This document shows, piece by piece, positions 56,842 to 64,000 of a DNA stretch of 64,000 bases (its first letter is position 1; each line of letters opens with the position of its first letter). This DNA comes from Isoptericola halotolerans (GTDB lineage Bacteria; Actinomycetota; Actinomycetes; Actinomycetales; Cellulomonadaceae): assembly GCF_003003075.1 (NCBI RefSeq), contig NZ_PVTX01000005.1, positions 216,590 through 280,589 on the forward strand, read 5' to 3'. Below the pieces are notes generated by a model. It made no database searches and had not been told where the DNA came from. It worked only from the letters and a program-made list of their open reading frames with translations. The translations under genes and the position numbers were made by a program.

Positions 56842-56870
56842 GTGGCACTGGTCACCCCACGGCATATCCT
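56842..56870 (+). promoter_or_regulatory. Leaderless promoter of rarD
   Basis: GTGGCA (56842-56847) and TATCCT (56865-56870) are 17 nt apart, and the -10 ends 6 nt before the GTG start of rarD. Transcription would start at or next to the start codon, giving a leaderless mRNA, which is common in actinobacteria. Confidence 0.55.
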
Positions 56871-56876
56871 GCGCTG

Positions 56877-57824
56877 GTGACCACCACCGCCGCCCCTCCC
56901 GCGGCCCGTTGGGGCCTCCCGCTGGGGCTCGGAGCGTTCCTCCTCTGGGGCGCGATGCCCCTGTACTTCCCGCTCCTCGAGCCGGCTGGCGCCGTGGAGA
57001 TCATCGCGCACCGGATCGTGTGGTCGCTCGTGTTCTGCGTGCTGCTGCTGAGCGTCACCCGGTCGTTGCGGACCTTCACCGCGGTGTTCCGCAGCCCGCG
57101 CACCCTCGGCGTGCTCACGGTGGCGGCCGTCCTCATCGTCACCAACTGGGTGACGTACGTCCACGCGGTCCTCAGCGAGCACGTCCTGGACGCCGCGCTG
57201 GGCTACTACATCAACCCGCTGGTCACCGTCCTGCTCGGTGTGCTGGTGCTCCGCGAGCGGCTGCGCCCGGCGCAGTGGGTCGCGCTCGGGTTCGGCGCCG
57301 CCGCGGTCGTGGTCATCTCCACCGGGGTCGGCGGGCTGCCCTGGATCTCGCTGGTGCTGGCGTTCTCGTTCGGCAGCTACTCGTTGACGAAGAACCGCGT
57401 CGGGCGCACCGTCGGCGCGCTGCCGAGCCTCGCGGTGGAGACCGCGGTGGCCACGCCGTTCGCCCTGGGCTACCTCGCCTGGCTCACCGTCACGGGCGTC
57501 TCCACCTTCGGCCAGGAGGGCGTCGGCCACGCGCTGCTCCTGGTCAGTGCCGGCATCGTCACCGGGGTGCCGCTGCTGCTCTTCGGGGCCGCCGCACGCC
57601 GGCTGCCGCTGTCCGTGCTGGGGCTGCTCCAGTACCTCACGCCGACCCTGCAGTTCCTCGTGGGCCTGCTCCTGTTCGGTGAGCACATGTCGCCGTCCCG
57701 ATGGGCGGGGTTCGCCCTCGTCTGGGTCGCGCTCGTCGTCCTCACGGTCGACGGCACCCGCTCGGCACGGGCCACGCGGCTGGCCGCCGCCGCGGTCGCC
57801 ACGGGGGCCGCGCGGCCGGGCTGA
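56877..57824 (+). CDS. rarD: EamA family transporter RarD
   Basis: The 315-residue membrane protein has about ten helices in two EamA halves. It has FLLWGAMPLYFPLLEPAGAV at the start, HRIVWSLVFC and the conserved YVHAVLSEHVLDAALGYYIN, typical of RarD. It is thought to move small metabolites across the inner membrane, but the substrate is unknown. The GTG at 56877 fits the leaderless promoter. Confidence 0.88.
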   Translation: MTTTAAPPAARWGLPLGLGAFLLWGAMPLYFPLLEPAGAVEIIAHRIVWSLVFCVLLLSVTRSLRTFTAVFRSPRTLGVLTVAAVLIVTNWVTYVHAVLSEHVLDAALGYYINPLVTVLLGVLVLRERLRPAQWVALGFGAAAVVVISTGVGGLPWISLVLAFSFGSYSLTKNRVGRTVGALPSLAVETAVATPFALGYLAWLTVTGVSTFGQEGVGHALLLVSAGIVTGVPLLLFGAAARRLPLSVLGLLQYLTPTLQFLVGLLLFGEHMSPSRWAGFALVWVALVVLTVDGTRSARATRLAAAAVATGAARPG

Positions 57825-57887
57825 GCCCGGTACGGCCAGCGCGCCGACTACGGTTGTCACACACCCGACACAGCAAGGAGCAACGCC

Positions 57888-58382
57888 ATGGCCGACTCGT
57901 CGTTCGACATCGTCTCCAAGGTCGACCGCCAGGAGGTCGACAACGCCCTGAACCAGGCTGCCAAGGAGATCAACCAGCGCTACGACTTCCGCGGCGTCGG
58001 TGCCTCGATCTCGTGGAGCGGTGACGCGATCGTGCTGGTCGCCAACTCCGCCGACCGGGTCAACGCCGTCCTGGACGTCTTCCAGACCAAGCTCATCCGG
58101 CGCGGCGTCTCCCTCAAGGCGATCGACACCGGCGAGGGTGAGCCGCAGCCCTCCGGCAAGGAGTACCGCCTGCCGGCCACCCTCAAGGAGGGGCTGAGCA
58201 GCGAGGACGCCAAGAAGATCACCAAGCTGATCCGCGACGAGGGGCCCAAGGGCGTCAAGACCCAGATCACCGGCGACGAGGTACGCGTCAGCTCCAAGAA
58301 GCGCGACGACCTGCAGGCCGTCATCGCCCTGCTCAAGGGTGCGGACCTCGACGTGGCGCTGCAGTTCGTCAACTACAGGTGA
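57888..58382 (+). CDS. yajQ: YajQ family cyclic-di-GMP-binding or nucleotide-binding protein
   Basis: The 164-residue protein starts [20 protein letters not shown] and has the family signatures [13 protein letters not shown] and [20 protein letters not shown]. Some YajQ proteins bind c-di-GMP or RNA; the role in this organism is not known. The ATG follows AAGGAG. A TACGGT sequence (57849-57854) is a possible -10. Confidence 0.93.
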   Translation: MADSSFDIVSKVDRQEVDNALNQAAKEINQRYDFRGVGASISWSGDAIVLVANSADRVNAVLDVFQTKLIRRGVSLKAIDTGEGEPQPSGKEYRLPATLKEGLSSEDAKKITKLIRDEGPKGVKTQITGDEVRVSSKKRDDLQAVIALLKGADLDVALQFVNYR

Positions 58383-58389
58383 CCGCCCG

Positions 58390-59283
58390 GTGACGACGCC
58401 CCTCCCCCTCCCCCGGCTGGTGGCGACCGACCTGGACGGCACGCTGCTCGGGCCCGACGGGTCCGTCTCCGAGCGCACCCGCGCGACGCTGAGCGCCGTC
58501 GAGGAGGCCGGGGTCGAGATCGTGTTCGTCACCGCCCGACCACCGCGCTGGCTGCCCGGCCTGGCCCACTGCGTGGGCGGTCACGGTCGCGTGGTCTGCC
58601 TCGGTGGCGCCGCCGTGTGGGACCTCGCCACGGGCGCGGCGCTCGAGGTGGGCGGCTTCGCCGACCAGGACCTCCGCGGGTTGGTCGCCGACCTGCGCGC
58701 AGCGGTGCCGGACGTCGCCCTCGCGTTCGAGCGGACCGAGGGCCCGGCGTTCGACCCGTGGTTCCCGCGCGACGAGGAGGGCCTGCCGGCGACGGTGCGC
58801 GCCGTCCCGGTCGAGGAGACGCTGCCCGACGGCGGCACCCCGGCCGCGCTGGGCACCCCGGTCGGCAAGCTGCTCGCCGTGCGACCGCGGGCGGCGGGCT
58901 CGACCCGCCCCGGCGACGTGCAGCACGGCGGCTCGGCCCCGGACGACGCCCAGGAGGCCTTCTTCGCCGCGGTGCGCTCTGCCGTCGGGGACCGCGCGCA
59001 CCTGGCCTTCTCGGGCGCCGCGGGCCTGGCCGAGCTGCTCGCGCCGCACGTCACGAAGGACGCCGCTCTGGCCCGGTGGTGCGCCCGCCGCGGTGTGGCG
59101 GCCGCCGATGTCTGGGCCTTCGGCGACATGCCGAACGACCTGCCGATGCTGCGGTGGGCCGGCCGGGGCCACGCCGTCGCCAACGCCCACCCGGACGTGC
59201 TCGCGGAGGCGGACGTCGTCGTCGGGCACCACGCCCAGGACGGCGTCGCCGAGGCGCTCGAGGCGTTGCTGGCGCGCGGCTGA
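58390..59283 (+). CDS. HAD family hydrolase (Cof-like phosphatase)
   Basis: The 297-residue product has the HAD motif I LVATDLDGTLLGPDG, motif II VFVTARPP, motif III Lys in VTKDAAL and motif IV FGDMPNDLPMLRWAG. Subclass IIB caps are usual for sugar or nucleotide phosphatases. The GTG at 58390 starts 7 nt after the yajQ stop. Confidence 0.88.
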   Translation: MTTPLPLPRLVATDLDGTLLGPDGSVSERTRATLSAVEEAGVEIVFVTARPPRWLPGLAHCVGGHGRVVCLGGAAVWDLATGAALEVGGFADQDLRGLVADLRAAVPDVALAFERTEGPAFDPWFPRDEEGLPATVRAVPVEETLPDGGTPAALGTPVGKLLAVRPRAAGSTRPGDVQHGGSAPDDAQEAFFAAVRSAVGDRAHLAFSGAAGLAELLAPHVTKDAALARWCARRGVAAADVWAFGDMPNDLPMLRWAGRGHAVANAHPDVLAEADVVVGHHAQDGVAEALEALLARG

Positions 59284-59284
59284 G

Positions 59285-60145
59285 TCAGCCGGGCGGGTGG
59301 TGCCCCCGCGCCGCGCCGCTCGCCGCGCCGACTCCAGGGCCGTCGTCGGACCGCAGTCTCGACACCTCCTCGCGCAGGGCGCGGACCTCGGCGACGAGAC
59401 TCTCGACGTCGCCGCGGCGGGCCCACAGGTCGTCCGTGCCGTCCCGACGCTCGGCGCGCTGCTCCTCGCTGCGCTCCTCGACGTTCTGCACCAGCCAGGA
59501 CGACAGCGTCGCCGTCACCACGCCGAGCACGGCGATGCCGCCCAGCATCATGCCGACCGCCACGAACCGCCCGGTGATCGTCACCGGGTACGTGTCGCCG
59601 TACCCGACGGTCGCCATCGTCACCAGCGCCCACCAGAACCCGTCCCCGACGTTCTCGATGGTGCCGTCGGCGGCGCCACGCTCGGCGTCGGTGACGGCCA
59701 GCGCCCCGGCGAGCACCAGGAGCGCCGACCCGGCCACGGCGTAGAGGACGACACGCCCGCGCATCGCCGTGGCGCCGGCGCGGTTGAGCCGCTTGATCGC
59801 CTTGACCAGGAGCAGCAGCCGCAGGGGCCGTAGCAGCGGCACCGCGACCACGGCGAGGTCGAGCAGGTTCCCCCGCACGAACCGCCAGCGCTGCTGAGAC
59901 AGCAGCAGCCGGGCGAGGTAGTCGACGACGAACACGAGCCAGGATCCGAAGACGACGGCCGAGCACACCGACTGCACCGTGGCGGACGCCTGCGGCCACA
60001 CGATGGGGACGGCGTACGCGACGAGGAAGACGCCCGCGACCGCGATCAGCGGCCACTCCAGGCGGCGTTCCCAGTCGGCGACGCGGGGATCCTCGGCGAG
60101 GTGCGGCGGCAGGGCACGGGACGGTGGCGAGGTGTGGTCGGTCAT
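59285..60145 (-). CDS. Voltage-gated potassium channel (Kch/Kv-like)
   Basis: The 286-residue protein has a six-helix layout with an S4-like segment containing regularly spaced Arg and Lys (RPLRLLLLVKAIKRLNRAG), a pore helix and the selectivity filter TVGYGD. The last helix is followed by a C-terminal coiled coil (LVAEVRALREEVSRLRSDD) that may tetramerise. No RCK domain is seen. It would set membrane potential or potassium efflux. Confidence 0.9.
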   Translation of the reverse strand: MTDHTSPPSRALPPHLAEDPRVADWERRLEWPLIAVAGVFLVAYAVPIVWPQASATVQSVCSAVVFGSWLVFVVDYLARLLLSQQRWRFVRGNLLDLAVVAVPLLRPLRLLLLVKAIKRLNRAGATAMRGRVVLYAVAGSALLVLAGALAVTDAERGAADGTIENVGDGFWWALVTMATVGYGDTYPVTITGRFVAVGMMLGGIAVLGVVTATLSSWLVQNVEERSEEQRAERRDGTDDLWARRGDVESLVAEVRALREEVSRLRSDDGPGVGAASGAARGHHPPG

Positions 60146-60195
60146 CGCGCCTCAGGGTAACGAAGCCCGGACCACGGTCGACCTGACCTCCGAGC

Positions 60196-61089
60196 TCAGT
60201 ACCGGGTGATGCCGCCGGGTCCGAACCCGGTGCCGCCGGACATCTTCTCGAGGCGGGCGATGCGCTCCGCCATCGGCGGGTGGGTGGCGAACATCTTGGC
60301 CAGGCCGCCGCCGCGGAACGGGTTGGCGAGCATCAGGTGCGAGACGTTCTCGAGGTCGCGGGTCTGCGGCAGCGGGGCCGCGGCCGTGCCCTGCTCGAGC
60401 TTGCGCAGCGCGGAGGCGAGGGCCAGCGGGTCGCCCGTGAGCTTCGCGCCGTCCTCGTCGGCGTCGTACTCGCGGGTGCGGGAGATCGCCATCTGGATGA
60501 GCATCGCGGCGAACGGGGCGAGGATCGCGAGCGCGAGCGCGGCCAGCGGGTTGCCGCCCTCGCGCCGGTCGCCGCCGCCGAAGATCAGCAGGAACTGCGC
60601 GAGCGACGTGATGACGCCCGCCAGGGCCGAGGCCACGGACGACGTGAGGATGTCGCGGTTGTAGACGTGCATCAGCTCGTGGCCCAGGACGCCGCGCAGC
60701 TCCCGCTCGTCGAGGATGCGCAGGATGCCCTCCGTGCAGCACACCGCGGCGTTCTTGGGGTTGCGGCCGGTGGCGAAGGCGTTGGGCGCCTGGGTGGGCG
60801 AGATGTACAGCCGGGGCATGGGCTGCCGCGCCACGGTGGAGAGCTCACGCACGATCCGGTACATCTCCGGCGCTTCGAGCTCCGTGACCGGGTAGGCGTG
60901 CATCGCCTTGATGGCGATCTTGTCCGAGTTCCAGTAGCCGACGAACGTGCCGATGAGGCCCAGCGCCGTGAACAGGAACAGCATGCCCTGGCTGCCGCGG
61001 AAGAACACCGCCCACAGGCCCAGGAGAACCGCCCACAGGACTCCGAAGAGGAGCACCGTCTTGAGCCCGTTGAAGTGCTGACGACCCAC
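60196..61089 (-). CDS. htpX: Membrane zinc metalloprotease HtpX
   Basis: HtpX degrades misfolded membrane proteins. The 297-residue product has two N-terminal helices, NAFATGRNPKNAAVCCTEGI, the zinc motif LGHELMHVYNRD, two further helices and the Glu ligand in REYDADEDGAKLTG. The GTG at 61089 follows GGAGAACAGC. A longer start upstream gives no family residues. Confidence 0.94.
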   Translation of the reverse strand: MGRQHFNGLKTVLLFGVLWAVLLGLWAVFFRGSQGMLFLFTALGLIGTFVGYWNSDKIAIKAMHAYPVTELEAPEMYRIVRELSTVARQPMPRLYISPTQAPNAFATGRNPKNAAVCCTEGILRILDERELRGVLGHELMHVYNRDILTSSVASALAGVITSLAQFLLIFGGGDRREGGNPLAALALAILAPFAAMLIQMAISRTREYDADEDGAKLTGDPLALASALRKLEQGTAAAPLPQTRDLENVSHLMLANPFRGGGLAKMFATHPPMAERIARLEKMSGGTGFGPGGITRY

Positions 61090-61168
61090 CGCTGTTCTCC
61101 TTCCGTGACGACACCAGTGCAACGCGCAGGCTACGTCGCCGGTTCCCGTGCCGCGCAGCGGGTTCGGG

Positions 61169-61396
61169 TCACGCGGGCGTGCGGACCACCGCCCGCCTTC
61201 CCGAGCCGAACCGCCGGAAGCCGTGCAGGACGGAGGAGATCCCCCACACGACCGCCGCCATCGCGATCACCAGACCACCCCAACCGAGCGCACCGATCCC
61301 GTCATCCGGAGGCACGGGGAACCCGTCAGGTCGCCCGGCGGCCCACCAGACGTCGAACCCGTCCTGCACGGTCGCGTCGACCGTGAACGGTGTCAT
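61169..61396 (-). CDS. Small single-pass membrane protein of unknown function
   Basis: The 75-residue product has a polar N-terminus, one membrane segment (GWGGLVIAMAAVVWGISSVL) and a basic tail. It matches no family I can name. It lies between htpX and a DUF952 gene on the same strand. Whether it is expressed cannot be told from sequence. Confidence 0.5.
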   Translation of the reverse strand: MTPFTVDATVQDGFDVWWAAGRPDGFPVPPDDGIGALGWGGLVIAMAAVVWGISSVLHGFRRFGSGRRAVVRTPA

Positions 61397-61418
61397 GCCG
61401 TCTCGGTCGACCCTGGGC

Positions 61419-61802
61419 TCAGTCTCCGGGGCCCCTGGACAGCGCCCACCCCCCGAGGACCCCGTCGGTGACCGTCACCGGGATCACCTTCGTGATGACG
61501 TCCAGCGGCAGGTCGCCGCCATGGACGTGGGGGAAGTGCGTCCGGTCGTCGGGGTCGCCCGGTTCCTCACGCACCTCGAGCCCGCGCGCCAACAGCAGTA
61601 CGGGGTCGATGCCCAGGGCGACCATCGGGCCGGTGACGTCGCCGTAGACGAAGCTCGTGACCAGCGCGAGCTGGTCGGCGTAGGAGCCGTGGAGAAAGCC
61701 CACCTGCTCGATCGACGCGCCGCGGGTCGACTCGCTGAACACACCTCGCACCTGGGCCTGCGTCCAGGTATCAGGGTCGGTCAGGTGCCAGATGGTAGGC
61801 AT
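61419..61802 (-). CDS. DUF952 domain protein
   Basis: The 127-residue product has the family pattern: IWHLTDPDTWTQAQVRGVF at the start, EQVGFLHGSYADQLALVTSF and the C-terminal THFPHVHGGDLPLDVI. DUF952 proteins resemble glutathione S-transferase-like or ligand-binding folds; the function is not known. Confidence 0.8.
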   Translation of the reverse strand: MPTIWHLTDPDTWTQAQVRGVFSESTRGASIEQVGFLHGSYADQLALVTSFVYGDVTGPMVALGIDPVLLLARGLEVREEPGDPDDRTHFPHVHGGDLPLDVITKVIPVTVTDGVLGGWALSRGPGD

Positions 61803-61969
61803 CCGACCAGACTAGAGGTGCGACGAGATCTGGCCCCGGTGAGCAACCGCCCATGGACGACATGATCGAGACCACGTAGCGAACTTGGTCCGCATGCGCG
61901 GACCTCAGTCCACGACGTCTTCGCGTCCGAGGACCTCGATGTGCAGCTCGACCGAGGGCAGCAGAGCGG

Positions 61970-63337
61970 TCAGGCGCGGCCCTTCGCGATGTCGATCATC
62001 TCCTCGCGCGGGACGACCTTGATGCGCTCGCGCCCGTGCGGCTCGCCGAGCGACAGCTCGTGCGCGTCGAGCAGGGAGAACTCGTCCCAGGTGACGACGT
62101 CGACGCCGCGCTCGGCGAGGAAGTCGAGGATCTGCTGCGGCTCGCCGTGCGGGGCCGTCCGGCCGTCGTCGGCGACGTCCTCCACGAGGTGGCGCACCGT
62201 CTCGGACGCGTCGGACTTGGTGTGCCCGATGAGGCCCACCGGCCCACGCTTGATCCAGCCGGTGGCGTACACCCCGGGCAGGTGCTCGCCGTCGAGGTCG
62301 ACGACGCGGCCCTCCCGGTTGGAGATGACGCCCTTGAGGTCGTCGAACGGGATCTCCGGCAGCGGCGAACCGAAGTAGCCCACCGCACGGTAGACCGCCT
62401 GGACCGGCCAGTCGTGAAACTCGCCGGTGCCCTTGACCGTGCCGTCACCCTGCAGGGCGGTGCGCTCGGTGCGCAGACCGACGACCTTGCCGTCCTCGCC
62501 GAGCACCTCGGCCGGCGCCTGCAGGAAGTGCAGGTGGATGCGCCGCGACGCCGTCTGCTGCGACGGGTCGACGAGCGTCCAGTCCGTGAGGGTCTTGACG
62601 ACCTGCTTGGTCTGGTTGGTCGCCTCGATGGCGGCCATCGAGCCCTCGTCGAAGTCGTAGTCCTCCGGGTAGACGACGATGTCGACGTCGGGCACGTGCC
62701 CGAGCTCGCGCAGCTCCAGCGGGGAGAACTTCACCTGGGCCGGGCCGCGGCGGGCGAACACGTGCACGTCGGTGACCGGGGACGCCTCGAGACCGGCCTG
62801 CACGTTGGCCGGGATCTCCGTGGACATGAGGTCCTTCGGGTGCTTGGCGAGGATCCGCGCGACGTCGAGGGCGACGTTGCCGGCGCCGAGGACGGCGACC
62901 TCCTGGGCCTCCAGCGGCCAGGTGCGCGGCACGTCGGGGTGCCCGTCGAACCAGGACACGAAGTCCGCGGCGCCGTAGGAGCCGTCGAGGTCGATGCCGG
63001 GGATCGTCAGGTCGGCGTCCCGGATGGCACCGGTCGAGAAGATCACCGCGTCGTAGTACTGGCGCAGGTCCTCGAGCTTGAGGTCGACGCCGTAGTTGAC
63101 GTTCGCGAGCAGGCGCACGTCACCCTTGCTCAGCACCTTGTGCAGGGCGCCGATGATGCCCTTGATGCGCGGGTGGTCAGGGGCGACGCCGTAGCGCACG
63201 AGACCGAACGGGGCGGGCAGACGCTCGAAGAGGTCGATGCTGACGTCGAGGTCGGTCTTGGACAGGATGTCCGCGGCGTAGATGCCCGCGGGACCTGCAC
63301 CGACGATTGCGACGCGCAGAGGACGGGAGCTGCTCAC
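61970..63337 (-). CDS. fprA: Ferredoxin-NADP reductase FprA-like
   Basis: This FAD enzyme transfers electrons between NADPH and ferredoxin. The 455-residue product has the FAD motif VAIVGAGPAGIYAADILSK, the segment GLVRYGVAPDHPRIKGI, NADP motif VAVLGAGNVALDVARIL and the C-terminal ATGWIKRGPVGLIGHTKSDA. The GTG at 63337 matches the family start; an upstream start would add about 20 residues. A near-consensus -10 (TAGAAT) and a possible iron box lie upstream. Confidence 0.93.
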   Translation of the reverse strand: MSSSRPLRVAIVGAGPAGIYAADILSKTDLDVSIDLFERLPAPFGLVRYGVAPDHPRIKGIIGALHKVLSKGDVRLLANVNYGVDLKLEDLRQYYDAVIFSTGAIRDADLTIPGIDLDGSYGAADFVSWFDGHPDVPRTWPLEAQEVAVLGAGNVALDVARILAKHPKDLMSTEIPANVQAGLEASPVTDVHVFARRGPAQVKFSPLELRELGHVPDVDIVVYPEDYDFDEGSMAAIEATNQTKQVVKTLTDWTLVDPSQQTASRRIHLHFLQAPAEVLGEDGKVVGLRTERTALQGDGTVKGTGEFHDWPVQAVYRAVGYFGSPLPEIPFDDLKGVISNREGRVVDLDGEHLPGVYATGWIKRGPVGLIGHTKSDASETVRHLVEDVADDGRTAPHGEPQQILDFLAERGVDVVTWDEFSLLDAHELSLGEPHGRERIKVVPREEMIDIAKGRA

Positions 63338-63635
63338 TGCGAGGTACGCCTTCCGGATCGGGGCTTGCGTGGGTGTCGATTCTACGAGGCTCACCGGGCT
63401 TGTTGGTGAGGGTTACCTCACTCTGGCACCCAGGATGCTGGCTCGACGCCCAGGTTCTCACATCTGTCCCGAGAGGTGAACAGGTCATCTCACATAGCGA
63501 GCAGCAGATGGTCACGCAGTGTCAGCAGCGCGTCACCCGGCTCCTCCCCCCAGCTGACGACGCAGAGGGGCGGCCCGGACGCACCGGACCACCCCTCGAG
63601 AAGCCGACCCACCGGGCCGACCGAGCTGAACGACG
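63338..63635 (-). other. Region between the WXG100-like gene and fprA
   Basis: This stretch contains the fprA promoter and possible iron box (described separately). The rest, nearer the WXG100-like gene, shows no gene I can support; it probably holds the 3' end of that transcript. Confidence 0.5.
63379..63420 (-). promoter_or_regulatory. fprA promoter and possible iron box
   Basis: TAGAAT (63379-63384) is a close match to a -10 element; no good -35 is present. TGAGGTAACCCTCACCAAC (63402-63420, minus) matches the DtxR/IdeR consensus at 14 of 19 positions and the second desA box at 15 of 19. It contains a GTGAGG/CCTCAC inverted repeat. A weak -35 with a bound regulator there would fit iron control. 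Confidence 0.5.
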
Positions 63636-63932
63636 TCAGCCGCGGATACCCTGCGCCAGCTGCGCGTCCGCGTCCGACAGCGTCTGCGCCGCCTGCTCCA
63701 GGAACGACGCCATGCCCTCGAGACCCTCGATGGCCTGCGTGGTCCCCGTCGTGAACTCCTCGTACGACGTCTGGAACGCCCCCGAGGCCTGGTCCGTCAC
63801 GAAGCCCGACGACACCAGGTTGTTCACCTGGGTCTGCAGGTTGTGCAGGATGTCGGTCATCTGCTGCTGACCGTTGCGCAGCTGCCCCGCCTGGGACCGC
63901 AGCTCGTCGTACGTCACGTTCATGTTCGCCAT
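63636..63932 (-). CDS. WXG100-like (ESAT-6 family) type VII secretion protein
   Basis: The 98-residue helical-hairpin protein has the pattern of WXG100 proteins (NVTYDELRSQAGQLRNGQQQ, LEGMASFLEQAAQTL). The turn is SSGFVTDQASGAF, so the Trp-X-Gly is replaced by Phe-Val-Thr. GGAG lies before the ATG. The partner and secretion genes are outside the window, if present. The family assignment is by length, helical pattern and spacing. Confidence 0.78.
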   Translation of the reverse strand: MANMNVTYDELRSQAGQLRNGQQQMTDILHNLQTQVNNLVSSGFVTDQASGAFQTSYEEFTTGTTQAIEGLEGMASFLEQAAQTLSDADAQLAQGIRG

Positions 63933-64000
63933 GACAAAACTCCTCGTTCGTCGCCTCGGCCGGCCCCCTTGCCGGCCGCCCGTCGTCGAGCACGACCCTA

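Overview
The window is high-GC DNA from an actinobacterium, most likely a Micrococcales member near Cellulomonadaceae or Promicromonosporaceae. The placement is inferred from the ribosomal-protein and RNA-polymerase gene order, GTG and TTG starts, C-terminally extended S3, acidic N-terminal NusG extension, IdeR/DmdR-type iron boxes and a WXG100-like protein. No search was run.

Positions 1-32165 are read almost entirely on the minus strand and hold the core information-processing block. In transcription order it runs: tRNA-Trp, secE, nusG, rplK, rplA, a four-gene insertion, rplJ, rplL, rpoB, rpoC, rpsL, rpsG, fusA, tuf, then the S10 and spc operons (rpsJ to rpsE, the last cut by the window edge). 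Terminators, a TTGACC/TAGCCT promoter for rpsL, a TGGACA/TACGCT promoter for rpoB and an L10-type leader with attenuator are visible. The insertion between rplA and rplJ (23685-29183) encodes an ECF-like sigma factor, a small beta-rich protein, a cytoplasmic subtilase with intact Asp/His/Ser, and a TPR-CHAT caspase-like protease with intact His/Cys. It resembles a sigma-controlled protease cascade.

Positions 32360-42901 carry adenosine deaminase, an Asp-rich secreted protein, a histidine kinase and response regulator, a small secreted Ser/Ala-rich protein, an APH-fold kinase, an L,D-transpeptidase lipoprotein, murB, and a divergent MFS/LacI pair. TCTCAT-type repeats spaced 11 or 22 bp apart near three of these units suggest a local two-component regulon. 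Positions 42906-51163 form a desferrioxamine-type siderophore operon: desA, desB, a desC-desD fusion, a penicillin-acylase homologue and a GNAT protein, with translationally coupled junctions and two overlapping iron boxes over the promoter. Then come thiC with a TPP riboswitch, a Tat-exported glycosidase-like protein, two MaoC-like hydratases, rpmG and tRNA-Met/Thr/Tyr. The right end has rarD, yajQ, a HAD phosphatase, a potassium channel, htpX, a DUF952 protein, ferredoxin-NADP reductase fprA with a possible iron box, and a WXG100-like protein lacking the WXG residues.

The most unusual structure is non-coding. Three long perfect inverted repeats (14184-14291, 35934-36033, 51394-51487) have different 28-33 bp arms but the same architecture: a shared CGGTCG tip, a near-identical 5' linker CGYTCAC, an inner 6-7 bp stem that varies with compensation, and a related 3' linker around CTTC. 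All sit just beyond gene 3' ends. The third is flanked by two arrays of exactly 20-bp units starting GAGGTAG (10 units left, 8 right) in inverted orientation, both pointing at it. The thiC stop codon lies inside the outermost right unit.
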